A stretch of 18,566 nt of DNA from Gammaproteobacteria bacterium (GTDB lineage: Bacteria; Pseudomonadota; Gammaproteobacteria; Pseudomonadales; Azotimanducaceae). The stretch spans positions 1 to 18,566 of the forward strand of contig PBAA01000030.1 of assembly GCA_002715785.1 (NCBI GenBank), read 5' to 3'. Shown here piece by piece: positions 1-6,329 of this stretch. Under the pieces are notes generated by a model, which did no database searches, had not been told where the DNA came from, and saw only the letters and a program-made list of their open reading frames with translations. The translations under genes and the position numbers were made by a program. Numbering within the stretch: position 1 is the stretch's first letter; every line of letters starts with the position of its first letter.

Positions 1-358
<358 letters not shown>

Positions 359-367
359 ATAATCGAA

Positions 368-384
368 CGAATGGATTTCATTCG
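368..384 (+). other. Hairpin in the 23S-5S spacer
   Basis: CGAATG and CATTCG form a perfect 6-bp stem with a 5-nt loop in the 90-nt spacer between 23S and 5S rRNA. The octamer ATCGAACG occurs at 362-369 and again at 397-404. Spacer stem-loops of this kind often serve RNase processing of the rRNA precursor; that role is an inference here. Confidence 0.45.
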
Positions 385-448
385 GATTACCGGTACATCG
401 AACGGGTTTCGTCAGTCTCATTTTGTTAGTGCGAACTTATTTTCGGTT

Positions 449-568
449 TGCCTGACGATCATAGCGAGTTGGAACCACCTGAACCCATGCCGAACTCAGC
501 AGTGAAACGGCTCCGCGCCGATGGTAGTGTGGGGTTTCCCCATGTGAGAGTAGGTCGTCGTCAGGCTT
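449..568 (+). rRNA. rrf: 5S ribosomal RNA
   Basis: The gene encodes the 5S rRNA of the large subunit central protuberance, which binds L5, L18 and L25; L5 and L18 are both encoded later in the window. The ends are set by the terminal helix: GCCTGACGA (450-458) pairs with TCGTCAGGC (558-566). Conserved internal blocks include CCATGCCGAACTCAG at about 485-499 and CGCCGATGGTAGTGTGGGG at about 517-535. The length of about 120 nt is normal. It follows 23S after a 90-nt spacer and is the last gene of the rRNA operon; no tRNA follows it. Confidence 0.97.
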
Positions 569-578
569 CAAATGATGG

Positions 579-614
579 CCCCGGTCCGGGTTATCCGGTC
601 CGGGGTTTTTCTTT
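579..614 (+). terminator. Intrinsic terminator of the rRNA operon
   Basis: CCCCGG-T-CCGG (579-589) pairs with CCGG-T-CCGGGG (595-605): 6 bp and 4 bp of stem separated by one T-T mismatch, with a 5-nt loop. A T-rich tract (TTTTTCTTT, 606-614) follows at once. It begins about 10 nt after the 5S 3' end, the usual place for a Rho-independent rrn terminator. Confidence 0.92.
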
Positions 615-671
615 AGTTGTCTTCAGGTAAATTCGACCTCATTGACCGTCGAGCAATTAAGATTGATTGGT

Positions 672-686
672 TGCACGGGTCGTGCA
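672..686. promoter_or_regulatory. Interrupted palindrome upstream of the MATE gene
   Basis: TGCACG-GGT-CGTGCA is a perfect 6+6 inverted repeat with a 3-nt centre, 34 nt before the MATE start codon. It could be an operator for a regulator or a stem-loop in the 5' leader. No T-tract follows, so it is not a terminator. I found no convincing sigma-70 promoter in 615-720, so how this unit is started is unclear. Confidence 0.4.
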
Positions 687-720
687 TCCCGGAATCTAGT
701 CGATCGTCGCGAAGGCACGC

Positions 721-2079
721 GTGGGCATTGTCGAAATGAATTCACTATCGACTGGCGACTGGTATCGACGTGTGTTGTCTCTTTCCTGGCCCGTCATTCT
801 CGCCAATCTAACCGTCCCAATGGTTGGTATTGCTGATACGGCGGTGGTAGGTCGCCTTCCCGATTCTCGTTACATGGGGGGTGTCGCCGTCGGAGCAGCG
901 AGTTTCTCTGCTTTCTACTGGATATTCGGTTTTTTGCGGATGGTTACTACGGGGCTTGTTGCGCAGAGTTATGGCGCGAAGCAGATTGACGAAGTTGTCG
1001 CAGTTGGCATCAGAAGTGGGGTTGTCGCTCTAGGGATCGGTACGCTGTTTTTTGCTCTAGCGCTACCGATATACCAATTGACAGCGCATATCTTCGATGC
1101 CAGTGCGTTGGTAGAGGAAGAAGCAGCGAACTATTTCTTTGTCAGAGTGTGGGGCGCACCGGCGTTGCTACTGCACTTTGTTGAACTCGGCGTCTTGTTC
1201 GGATTACAGAGAATGCGTGCCGTCCTAGGGGTCACGCTGGTGTTCCATGGCCTGAATGCGACGCTCGACGTGCTGTTTGTCTACGGCTTTAACCTCGGCG
1301 TTACGGGCGTTGCTGTTGGGACAGCTATTAGCGAGTGGAGTGCCGCTCTATTGGGTGCGTATCTCGTAGTCAAAGCACTTCGCGAACTCGGTTGGTTATT
1401 TCAGAGGAAGGTCGGATTAGTGAATCGATCGAAACTCATGAGCCTTGGTGGTCTCAGCGGAAATATGATGCTCCGCACTCTATTTGTGCAGATTCCATTT
1501 CTCGGCATTACCGCTCTTGGCGCTCGTATGGGCGATCTGGTCTTGGCGGCAAATCTGCTTCTCATGCAATATTTCTATCTAATGAGCTATACGCTTGACG
1601 GTTTTGCTCAAGCAGCTGAATCGCTCGCTGGAGAAGCCTTTGGAGCTAAAGACCGTTGGGGATTGCGGGCAATTACAAAATATTCGAGTGTTTGTGGAGT
1701 GGGACTGGCCGTCGTCATTACTGTCTGTTACGCGACATTCGCACCGTGGATGATCGACGCGATGACTGATCTTGCAGATGTTCGTCAAACGGCGCGAGAG
1801 TATGCACCCTGGATTGTGTGTATGCCGCTCGTAGCGATTTTGGCATTCCAGATGGATGGTATCTACATAGGCACAACGCAAATGAGATCTTTGCGAAATA
1901 ATATGTTCATCGCGTTGATTTCGTATCTAACCATCGCGGTTTGGGCGGTTCCAAGATTCGGAAACCATGGCATGTGGATGGCACTAACCGTTTTCATGAT
2001 CGTTCGTAGCGCGACTCTAGTGCTGGGTTATCCGCGAATAGAGCGACAGATCCCCATCAATTCTGAGCCGAACGTATGA
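721..2079 (+). CDS. MATE family efflux transporter, DinF-like
   Basis: The 452-residue protein is hydrophobic throughout, with about 12 predicted membrane segments, the size and shape of MATE (multidrug and toxic compound extrusion) cation-coupled antiporters of the inner membrane. The N-terminal segment (about residues 17-46, WPVILANLTVPMVGIADTA then VVGRL) matches the first helix of the DinF/NorM family, and the short connecting loops fit the twofold MATE repeat. The GTG start at 721 is chosen because GAAGG at 711-715 sits 5 nt before it; the in-frame ATG at 736 has no good ribosome-binding site and is the alternative. The stop overlaps birA in ATGA, so the two are probably co-translated. 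Substrate cannot be read from sequence. In E. coli murB holds this place between rrn and birA. Confidence 0.9.
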   Translation: MGIVEMNSLSTGDWYRRVLSLSWPVILANLTVPMVGIADTAVVGRLPDSRYMGGVAVGAASFSAFYWIFGFLRMVTTGLVAQSYGAKQIDEVVAVGIRSGVVALGIGTLFFALALPIYQLTAHIFDASALVEEEAANYFFVRVWGAPALLLHFVELGVLFGLQRMRAVLGVTLVFHGLNATLDVLFVYGFNLGVTGVAVGTAISEWSAALLGAYLVVKALRELGWLFQRKVGLVNRSKLMSLGGLSGNMMLRTLFVQIPFLGITALGARMGDLVLAANLLLMQYFYLMSYTLDGFAQAAESLAGEAFGAKDRWGLRAITKYSSVCGVGLAVVITVCYATFAPWMIDAMTDLADVRQTAREYAPWIVCMPLVAILAFQMDGIYIGTTQMRSLRNNMFIALISYLTIAVWAVPRFGNHGMWMALTVFMIVRSATLVLGYPRIERQIPINSEPNV

Positions 2080-2999
2080 CATTAGAGAAGGTCTTTGCTG
2101 CGTTGGTTAACGAGGGCAGGATCGAACTGACTGGAGATTCCGTGTTGGCGAAAGACCTGAGGTTTCATGGGATCGAAATCGTTGGAGACGAGGCTAGGCT
2201 GCCAAAGGATGTAAGACTGCTGGAACCTAAAAAGATACTCGAGCGCCTCCGTCCCGAAGCGTCTGAGTGGTTATCGAGTTTGCGACTTTTGGCGCATGTC
2301 GAAAGCACAAATCAGTGTCTGATGAAGATGGCTGAGCATGCACCGATCGATGGGAGGGTATTGATTGCCGAAGTGCAGACTGGCGGTCGAGGTCGACGAG
2401 GTCGCACGTGGATAAGTCCTTTTGGTCGCAACATCGCAATGAGCATTGGGATGGGTTTGGCATGTCCTTCCAGCGGGATAGGTGCGGTGAGCCTAGTTAT
2501 AGGACTTGCCATCGCCGAAGTGTTGCGAACAGTTGGTGTTCGCAATGTGGAATTGAAGTGGCCGAATGATGTGTTAATTGAGGGCCAAAAAGTATCCGGA
2601 ATTCTGATAGAGCTAACCAATCACAGTCGCCCCGTGGAAATCGTGATAGGCGTTGGAATCAATATTGGCGCAAGGGGTGTATTGATGAAGGGAGTCGAGC
2701 ATGAGGTTGCTGACGTTGCGGATCAAATACCAGATCTATCTCGAAGCGTCCTCGCCGGAGAAATCATCAACTTGGTACATTTATATTGTCGAGAATTTGA
2801 GAGATTTGGATTTCGAGCATTCCGGGATCGCTGGTTGGATCTTCACGCGTATCAAGATCGACGCGTGGTTGCCGTTAGTGGATCGGGGACTATTCATGGA
2901 ATTTGCAGGGGCATTAGTTTGTCCGGCGCACTGTTGATAGACGACGGCGAGGAATTAATCGAGTTGATAGGTGGTGAAATAACAATAAGAAAGGGCTAA
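2076..2999 (+). CDS. birA: Biotin--[acetyl-CoA-carboxylase] ligase with shortened N-terminal DNA-binding domain
   Basis: The enzyme makes biotinyl-5'-AMP and transfers biotin to the AccB subunit of acetyl-CoA carboxylase in the cytosol. The catalytic domain is complete: ESTNQ (residues 76-80), the adenylate-binding GRGRRGR (104-110), KWPND (161-165), GILIEL (175-180) and GVGINI (192-197), followed by the small C-terminal domain with GICRGISLSGALLID (about 275-289). In E. coli BirA a winged helix of about 60 residues precedes this and represses the biotin operon. Here the corresponding segment (about residues 5-54) is roughly 14-17 residues shorter; no recognition helix like LGMSRAAINKHIQTL and no PGKGY wing are seen. 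It is 307 residues long, against 321 in E. coli. The ATG lies inside the stop region of the MATE gene (ATGA overlap). Ligase function is very likely; repressor function is doubtful. Confidence 0.96.
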   Translation: MTLEKVFAALVNEGRIELTGDSVLAKDLRFHGIEIVGDEARLPKDVRLLEPKKILERLRPEASEWLSSLRLLAHVESTNQCLMKMAEHAPIDGRVLIAEVQTGGRGRRGRTWISPFGRNIAMSIGMGLACPSSGIGAVSLVIGLAIAEVLRTVGVRNVELKWPNDVLIEGQKVSGILIELTNHSRPVEIVIGVGINIGARGVLMKGVEHEVADVADQIPDLSRSVLAGEIINLVHLYCREFERFGFRAFRDRWLDLHAYQDRRVVAVSGSGTIHGICRGISLSGALLIDDGEELIELIGGEITIRKG

Positions 3000-3097
3000 C
3001 GAGGCGACGTCGAACGAATTTCCTAGAAGTCGATGCAGGCGATTGATAGTCCTCTCCGACGAGATTTAACGCGGGTATCGAATATCGTGAGATATGG

Positions 3098-3126
3098 TTG
3101 CCGTGGTTGGAACCGGTCTATAGTAT
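3098..3126 (+). promoter_or_regulatory. Candidate promoter of the tRNA-tuf operon
   Basis: TTGCCG (3098-3103) and TAGTAT (3121-3126) are 17 bp apart, each matching the sigma-70 consensus at four of six positions. The overlapping TATAGT (3119-3124) matches five of six, with a 15-bp spacer. A GC-rich stretch (CGCCGAG) follows the -10, as in stringently controlled tRNA promoters. Transcription would begin near 3133, about 30 nt before the first tRNA. The rest of the 165-nt gap after birA shows no gene and no clear terminator. Confidence 0.45.
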
Positions 3127-3164
3127 CGCCGAGCTTTTTAGTACCTCTTCAAGTCGTTTGACTC

Positions 3165-3240
3165 GCCGCCATAGCTCAGTTGGTAGAGCAGCTCACTTGT
3201 AATGAGAAGGTCCAGGGTTCGACTCCTTGTGGCGGCACCA
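3165..3240 (+). tRNA. thrU: tRNA-Thr (anticodon UGU)
   Basis: The 76-nt gene folds into a full cloverleaf with an encoded CCA end. The acceptor stem is GCCGCCA/TGGCGGC, the D arm GCTC...GAGC and the T arm CAGGG-TTCGACT-CCTTG. The anticodon loop CTTGTAA gives UGU, reading ACA and ACG threonine codons. The top pair of the anticodon stem (27-43) is a G-A mismatch. It is the first gene of a tRNA-tuf operon in the same order as E. coli thrU-tyrU-glyT-thrT-tufB. Confidence 0.97.
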
Positions 3241-3300
3241 ACGGTCTGATTCATAAGGATTTTTGAAAGTTATGGCGAGACGCTGAATTCCCCGTTTTCA

Positions 3301-3329
3301 TTGACAAAGGCCGGTTGAGTATGGAGAAT
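3301..3329 (+). promoter_or_regulatory. Possible internal promoter before tRNA-Tyr
   Basis: A perfect -35 hexamer TTGACA (3301-3306) is followed, after exactly 17 bp, by GAGAAT (3324-3329), four of six matches to TATAAT. Initiation would fall about 20 nt before tRNA-Tyr. It lies in an unusually wide (115-nt) gap between tRNA-Thr and tRNA-Tyr and could give extra transcription of the last three tRNAs and tuf. The weak -10 keeps confidence low. Confidence 0.35.
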
Positions 3330-3355
3330 TCCGCCTCTTTTGATTCGTGAAACTG

Positions 3356-3440
3356 GGAGGGGTACCCAAGCGGCCAACGGGATCAGACTGTAAATCTGAC
3401 GGCTCAGCCTTCGTAGGTTCGAATCCTACCCCCTCCACCA
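3356..3440 (+). tRNA. tyrU: tRNA-Tyr (anticodon GUA)
   Basis: The 85-nt length and the long variable arm are typical of class II bacterial tyrosine tRNAs. The acceptor stem GGAGGGG (3356-3362) pairs with CCCCTCC (3430-3436), and A plus encoded CCA end the gene at 3440. The anticodon region CTGTAAA gives GUA. The T arm GTAGG-TTCGAAT-CCTAC is perfect. Second tRNA of the tuf operon. Confidence 0.97.
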
Positions 3441-3493
3441 GAAGTCGCAAGTTGATTTGGGTTGGATTGGCGAAGGTAGAGGAGCGCGAATTT

Positions 3494-3567
3494 GCGGGTA
3501 TGGTTTAGTGGTAGAACCTCAGCCTTCCAAGCTGATGGCGCGGGTTCGACCCCCGCTACCCGCTCCA
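3494..3567 (+). tRNA. glyT: tRNA-Gly (anticodon UCC)
   Basis: The 74-nt gene has acceptor stem GCGGGTA/TACCCGC, discriminator T and encoded CCA. The anticodon loop CTTCCAA gives UCC, reading GGA and GGG glycine codons. The D arm is short, as in other glycine tRNAs, and the T arm is GCGGG-TTCGACC-CCCGC. Third tRNA of the tuf operon. Confidence 0.97.
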
Positions 3568-3621
3568 GAAACGATTGAAATGAAAGGCACTTTATTGACT
3601 CGTGAGATAGGTATGAAATCT

Positions 3622-3697
<76 letters not shown>

Positions 3698-3790
3698 GGC
3701 CAGGCGCCATATTGTGTGACGATCTCTTTATGCGGGCGAGGGTGCTTTCGGTAGGTTGAACCTGAAACAGATAGCAAGGGACTTGAGGTA

Positions 3791-4987
3791 ATGGGTAAAG
3801 AGAAATTTGAGCGAACTAAGCCACATATAAATGTGGGCACGATAGGGCACGTTGATCACGGTAAGACGACGTTGACGGCTGCTTTGACCAAGGTATGTGC
3901 TGCGGATATGGGAGGAGAGGTCAGGGAGTTTGACTCGATTGATAATGCACCGGAAGAACGTGAACGCGGAATTACGATTGCTACGTCACACGTTGAGTAT
4001 GAGACAGCGAACCGTCACTACGCTCACGTAGACTGCCCGGGGCATGCGGATTATGTAAAGAACATGATCACGGGTGCTGCACAGATGGATGGAGCTATTT
4101 TGGTGGTGTCAGCGGTTGATGGCCCGATGCCGCAAACGCGAGAGCATATTTTGCTGGCACGTCAGGTAGGTGTTCCACGGATTGTGGTCTACGTGAACAA
4201 GGCAGACATGCTAGACGAAGGCGAACGAGAGGAGTTTGTGGAACTAGTAACGATGGATATCCAAGAGTTGCTGGAGCAATACGAATTTCCTTCGGACACG
4301 CCGATCGTAGTTGGTAGTGCGTTGCAAGCTATGGAGGGAGACGAAGGGGAGCTAGGGATAGAAAGCGTGAAGCAACTAGTCGGAACGCTGGATGAATACA
4401 TTCCAGAGCCAGATCGTCCTGTGGATGAGCCCTTCCTGATGCCAATCGAGGATGTTTTTTCGATATCTGGCCGGGGAACAGTGGTGACGGGTCGGGTTGA
4501 CCGTGGCGTCGTTAACGTTGGAGATGAGATCGAGATTGTTGGTATCCGGGATACTGAGACGACGACTTGCACAGGCGTCGAGATGTTCCGTAAGTTACTC
4601 GATGAAGGTCGGGCAGGCGAGAACGTTGGAGTTTTGTTGCGGGGTACTAAGCGGGAGGAAGTAGAACGCGGTCAGGTGCTAGCAAAACCGGGTTCGATCA
4701 CTCCTCATACGCAATTTGAAGCGACGGTATATGTGTTATCGAAGGACGAGGGTGGGCGACATACGCCGTTTTTCAAAGGTTACCGTCCTCAGTTCTATTT
4801 TCGGACTACGGATGTCACCGGTTCGGTGGAGCTGCCTACGGATGTTGAGATGGTGATGCCTGGCGATAACATCAACATGAATGTGGATCTGATTAGCCCG
4901 ATTGCAATGGATGAGGGAGTCCGATTTGCAATACGTGAAGGGGGAAGAACAGTTGGCGCGGGCGTCGTCACAAAAATCGTTAGTTAA
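3791..4987 (+). CDS. tuf: Elongation factor Tu
   Basis: EF-Tu is the GTPase that delivers aminoacyl-tRNA to the ribosomal A site. At 398 residues it is slightly longer than E. coli EF-Tu (394). The G motifs are intact: P-loop GHVDHGKT (19-26), switch I RGITI with Thr62, DCPGH with catalytic His85 (81-85), NKAD (136-139) and GSAL (175-178). Domains II and III follow, ending GAGVVTKIVS. The few extra residues lie around 142-150 (DEGEREEF) and 182-190. The ATG at 3791 is preceded by AAGGGA (3776-3781) and GAGGT (3785-3789). The upstream context (four tRNAs) is that of tufB, while the downstream context (rpsJ) is that of tufA. Confidence 0.98.
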   Translation: MGKEKFERTKPHINVGTIGHVDHGKTTLTAALTKVCAADMGGEVREFDSIDNAPEERERGITIATSHVEYETANRHYAHVDCPGHADYVKNMITGAAQMDGAILVVSAVDGPMPQTREHILLARQVGVPRIVVYVNKADMLDEGEREEFVELVTMDIQELLEQYEFPSDTPIVVGSALQAMEGDEGELGIESVKQLVGTLDEYIPEPDRPVDEPFLMPIEDVFSISGRGTVVTGRVDRGVVNVGDEIEIVGIRDTETTTCTGVEMFRKLLDEGRAGENVGVLLRGTKREEVERGQVLAKPGSITPHTQFEATVYVLSKDEGGRHTPFFKGYRPQFYFRTTDVTGSVELPTDVEMVMPGDNINMNVDLISPIAMDEGVRFAIREGGRTVGAGVVTKIVS

Positions 4988-5040
4988 ATATCGAGTTGTC
5001 CGTACTACGCCTACACAAAAATTAGGTCTAATCGTCTTGT

Positions 5041-5063
5041 AACCCGCTAAAAAGGCGGGGTTT
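5041..5063 (+). terminator. Probable terminator after tuf
   Basis: AACCCGC (5041-5047) can pair with GCGGGGTT (5055-5062), giving about 7 bp with one bulged G and a 7-nt A-rich loop; only three T residues follow. The shape matches common proteobacterial AACCCCGC-loop-GCGGGGTT terminators, but the short T-tract suggests partial efficiency. It would separate the tRNA-tuf unit from the ribosomal protein operon. Confidence 0.65.
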
Positions 5064-5068
5064 CGAAG

Positions 5069-5097
5069 TTTACACTCAGTCAACACGCGAGTATGAT
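5069..5097 (+). promoter_or_regulatory. Strong sigma-70 promoter of the ribosomal protein operon
   Basis: TTTACA (5069-5074) and TATGAT (5092-5097) each match the consensus at five of six positions, with the ideal 17-bp spacer. Transcription would start near 5104, leaving a leader of only about 63 nt before rpsJ. It lies directly after the tuf terminator hairpin, so S10 and the genes after it probably start here. Confidence 0.75.
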
Positions 5098-5166
5098 TCG
5101 CGGTCCGTTCGAGGGGTCGATGCTTCGCCTCCCAGAAGTGTCGAAAAAAACGATTTGGAAATTTAG

Positions 5167-5481
5167 GTGGCTGAAAACCAACGCATTCGTATACGCCTAA
5201 AGGCGTTTGACCATCGGTTAATAGACGTATCGACGGAAGAGATTGTAGATACAGCTAAACGTACTGGTGCTCAGGTGCTCGGGCCCATCCCATTACCAAC
5301 TCGGAAGGAACGTTTTACGGTGCTGATATCCCCACATGTCGACAAAGATGCGCGCGATCAATATGAAATCCGAACTCATAAACGTCTCATCGACATTTTG
5401 GAACCGACTGAGAAAACGGTTGATGCACTTATGAAACTTGATCTTGCAGCAGGCGTGGAGGTCCAGATTAGTTTGAATTGA
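5167..5481 (+). CDS. rpsJ: 30S ribosomal protein S10 (uS10)
   Basis: S10 sits in the head of the small subunit; its loop also pairs with NusB in transcription antitermination. The 104-residue protein carries the family pattern RIRLKAFDHRLID (about 7-19), IPLPTRKERFTVL (about 41-53) and the loop motif YEIRTHKRLIDI (about 66-77), and E. coli S10 is 103 residues. The start is GTG, with GGAA at 5157-5160, 6 nt upstream. It is the first gene of the operon, but unlike most S10 operons it is followed by a 152-nt gap instead of rplC directly. Confidence 0.98.
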   Translation: MAENQRIRIRLKAFDHRLIDVSTEEIVDTAKRTGAQVLGPIPLPTRKERFTVLISPHVDKDARDQYEIRTHKRLIDILEPTEKTVDALMKLDLAAGVEVQISLN

Positions 5482-5493
5482 GAAAAGGTCGTT

Positions 5494-5518
5494 CTCCAAC
5501 CGCTAAACGTGGTTGGGG
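5494..5518 (+). other. First hairpin in the rpsJ-rplC gap
   Basis: CTCCAACC (5494-5501) pairs with GGTTGGGG (5511-5518) in 8 bp with one G-U pair and a 9-nt loop, 12 nt after the rpsJ stop codon. No T-tract follows, so it is not an intrinsic terminator by itself. It may protect the rpsJ mRNA end or act with the second hairpin at 5558-5591. Confidence 0.5.
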
Positions 5519-5557
5519 CGACAAATGGTTCCGATTGGGGACCAATGGTTAACGTCT

Positions 5558-5596
5558 TGGCCGTTTATCTAGGTAACTGGATAAGCGGCCACTTTT
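5558..5596 (+). terminator. Attenuator-like hairpin between rpsJ and rplC
   Basis: TGGCCGTTTATC (5558-5569) pairs with GATAAGCGGCCA (5580-5591) over 12 bp, with one G-U pair and a 10-nt loop; C and then TTTT (5593-5596) follow. The rplC start is 38 nt beyond, so genes downstream must be reached by read-through. This is the form of a partial terminator or attenuator. The E. coli S10 operon has an L4-controlled attenuator, but upstream of rpsJ; a similar role here is inference. Confidence 0.6.
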
Positions 5597-5633
5597 GATG
5601 CGGCTTCTTTCACGAATGAAGGAAACGAAGAAC

Positions 5634-6329
5634 ATGCCGACTGGTGTAGTGGGCCAAAAGCTAGGGATGACACGTGTTTTTGACGACGCGGGTACGTCAA
5701 CGCCCGTCACTGTTATCGGCGTTGAGGCGAACCGTATCACCCAAGTTAAAACGATGGAAGTTGACGGATACAACGCGATTCAAGTCACCACTGGCAGCGC
5801 GCGAAATAATAGAGTCTCGCGACCACTCGCGGGACATTTCTCGAAGGCTAACGTTGAAGCTGGTCGAGGGCTTTGGGAATTTCGTACAGATAATATAACC
5901 GACGAATTGGTTGAGGGTGCGGAGCTGACGCTTGATCAGTTCTTTGAAGGTCAAATGGTTGATGTCATTGGGACGTCGAAAGGAAAGGGTTTTGCTGGAG
6001 GGATCAAACGCTGGAACTTTAGTCATCAAGACAATACCCATGGCAATTCCGTTTCTCACCGCGCGCCAGGGTCAATCGGTCAGTGCCAGACGCCAGGACG
6101 GGTGTTTAAAGGCAAAAAGATGGCTGGGCATCTTGGGAACGTTCGGGTAACAGCGCAGAATCTTGTGGTTGTCCGGGTCGATCGTGAGCGGAATTTCCTT
6201 TTAGTCAAGGGCGCGGTACCGGGATACGCGGGTGGTGATTTGATTGTTATCCCGAGCGCTAGAGCCGGTAGTCAAAATGCCTCGCCGGTTACGGAAGCGC
6301 GGGTAGATGCGGGGACCACATCAGCATGA
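5634..6329 (+). CDS. rplC: 50S ribosomal protein L3 (uL3)
   Basis: L3 is an early-assembly protein of the 50S subunit whose loop reaches the peptidyl transferase centre. The start at ATG 5634 gives the family N-terminus MPTGVVGQKLGMTRVF; AAGGA (5619-5623) lies 10 nt upstream, and the open frame before it (from 5595) shows no conservation. Core motifs are KRWNFSHQDNTHGNS and GSIGQCQTPGRVFKGKKMAG; the second contains the glutamine (GQxQTPG) that PrmB methylates in E. coli. The protein is 231 residues against 209 in E. coli, with about 20 extra residues after IVIPSARAG at the C-terminus. It overlaps rplD by 4 nt (ATGA). Confidence 0.96.
   Translation: MPTGVVGQKLGMTRVFDDAGTSTPVTVIGVEANRITQVKTMEVDGYNAIQVTTGSARNNRVSRPLAGHFSKANVEAGRGLWEFRTDNITDELVEGAELTLDQFFEGQMVDVIGTSKGKGFAGGIKRWNFSHQDNTHGNSVSHRAPGSIGQCQTPGRVFKGKKMAGHLGNVRVTAQNLVVVRVDRERNFLLVKGAVPGYAGGDLIVIPSARAGSQNASPVTEARVDAGTTSA

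Noticed and set aside
448..630. Open frame of 60 codons across the 5S gene and terminator
   Set aside because: It lies on the 5S rRNA and its terminator; no protein features and no ribosome-binding site.
642..670. TTGACC as a -35 box for the MATE-birA unit
   Set aside because: At spacers of 15-18 bp no acceptable -10 hexamer follows (GATTGG or TGATTG), and the TAAGAT at 658 is only 10 bp away.
3190..3212. G-A mismatch in the anticodon stem of tRNA-Thr(UGU) as a sign of a pseudogene
   Set aside because: Only the outermost pair is affected; all other stems, the anticodon loop and the CCA end are intact, so the gene is most likely functional.
4189..4572. Antisense open frame of 127 codons inside tuf
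   Set aside because: A shadow of the tuf reading frame, serine- and proline-rich as expected from the reverse strand of a GTPase gene; no sign of selection.
5557..5585. Possible promoter TTGGCC-17 bp-GATAAG between rpsJ and rplC
   Set aside because: Both hexamers match only four of six and coincide exactly with the arms of the 12-bp hairpin, which explains the sequence better.
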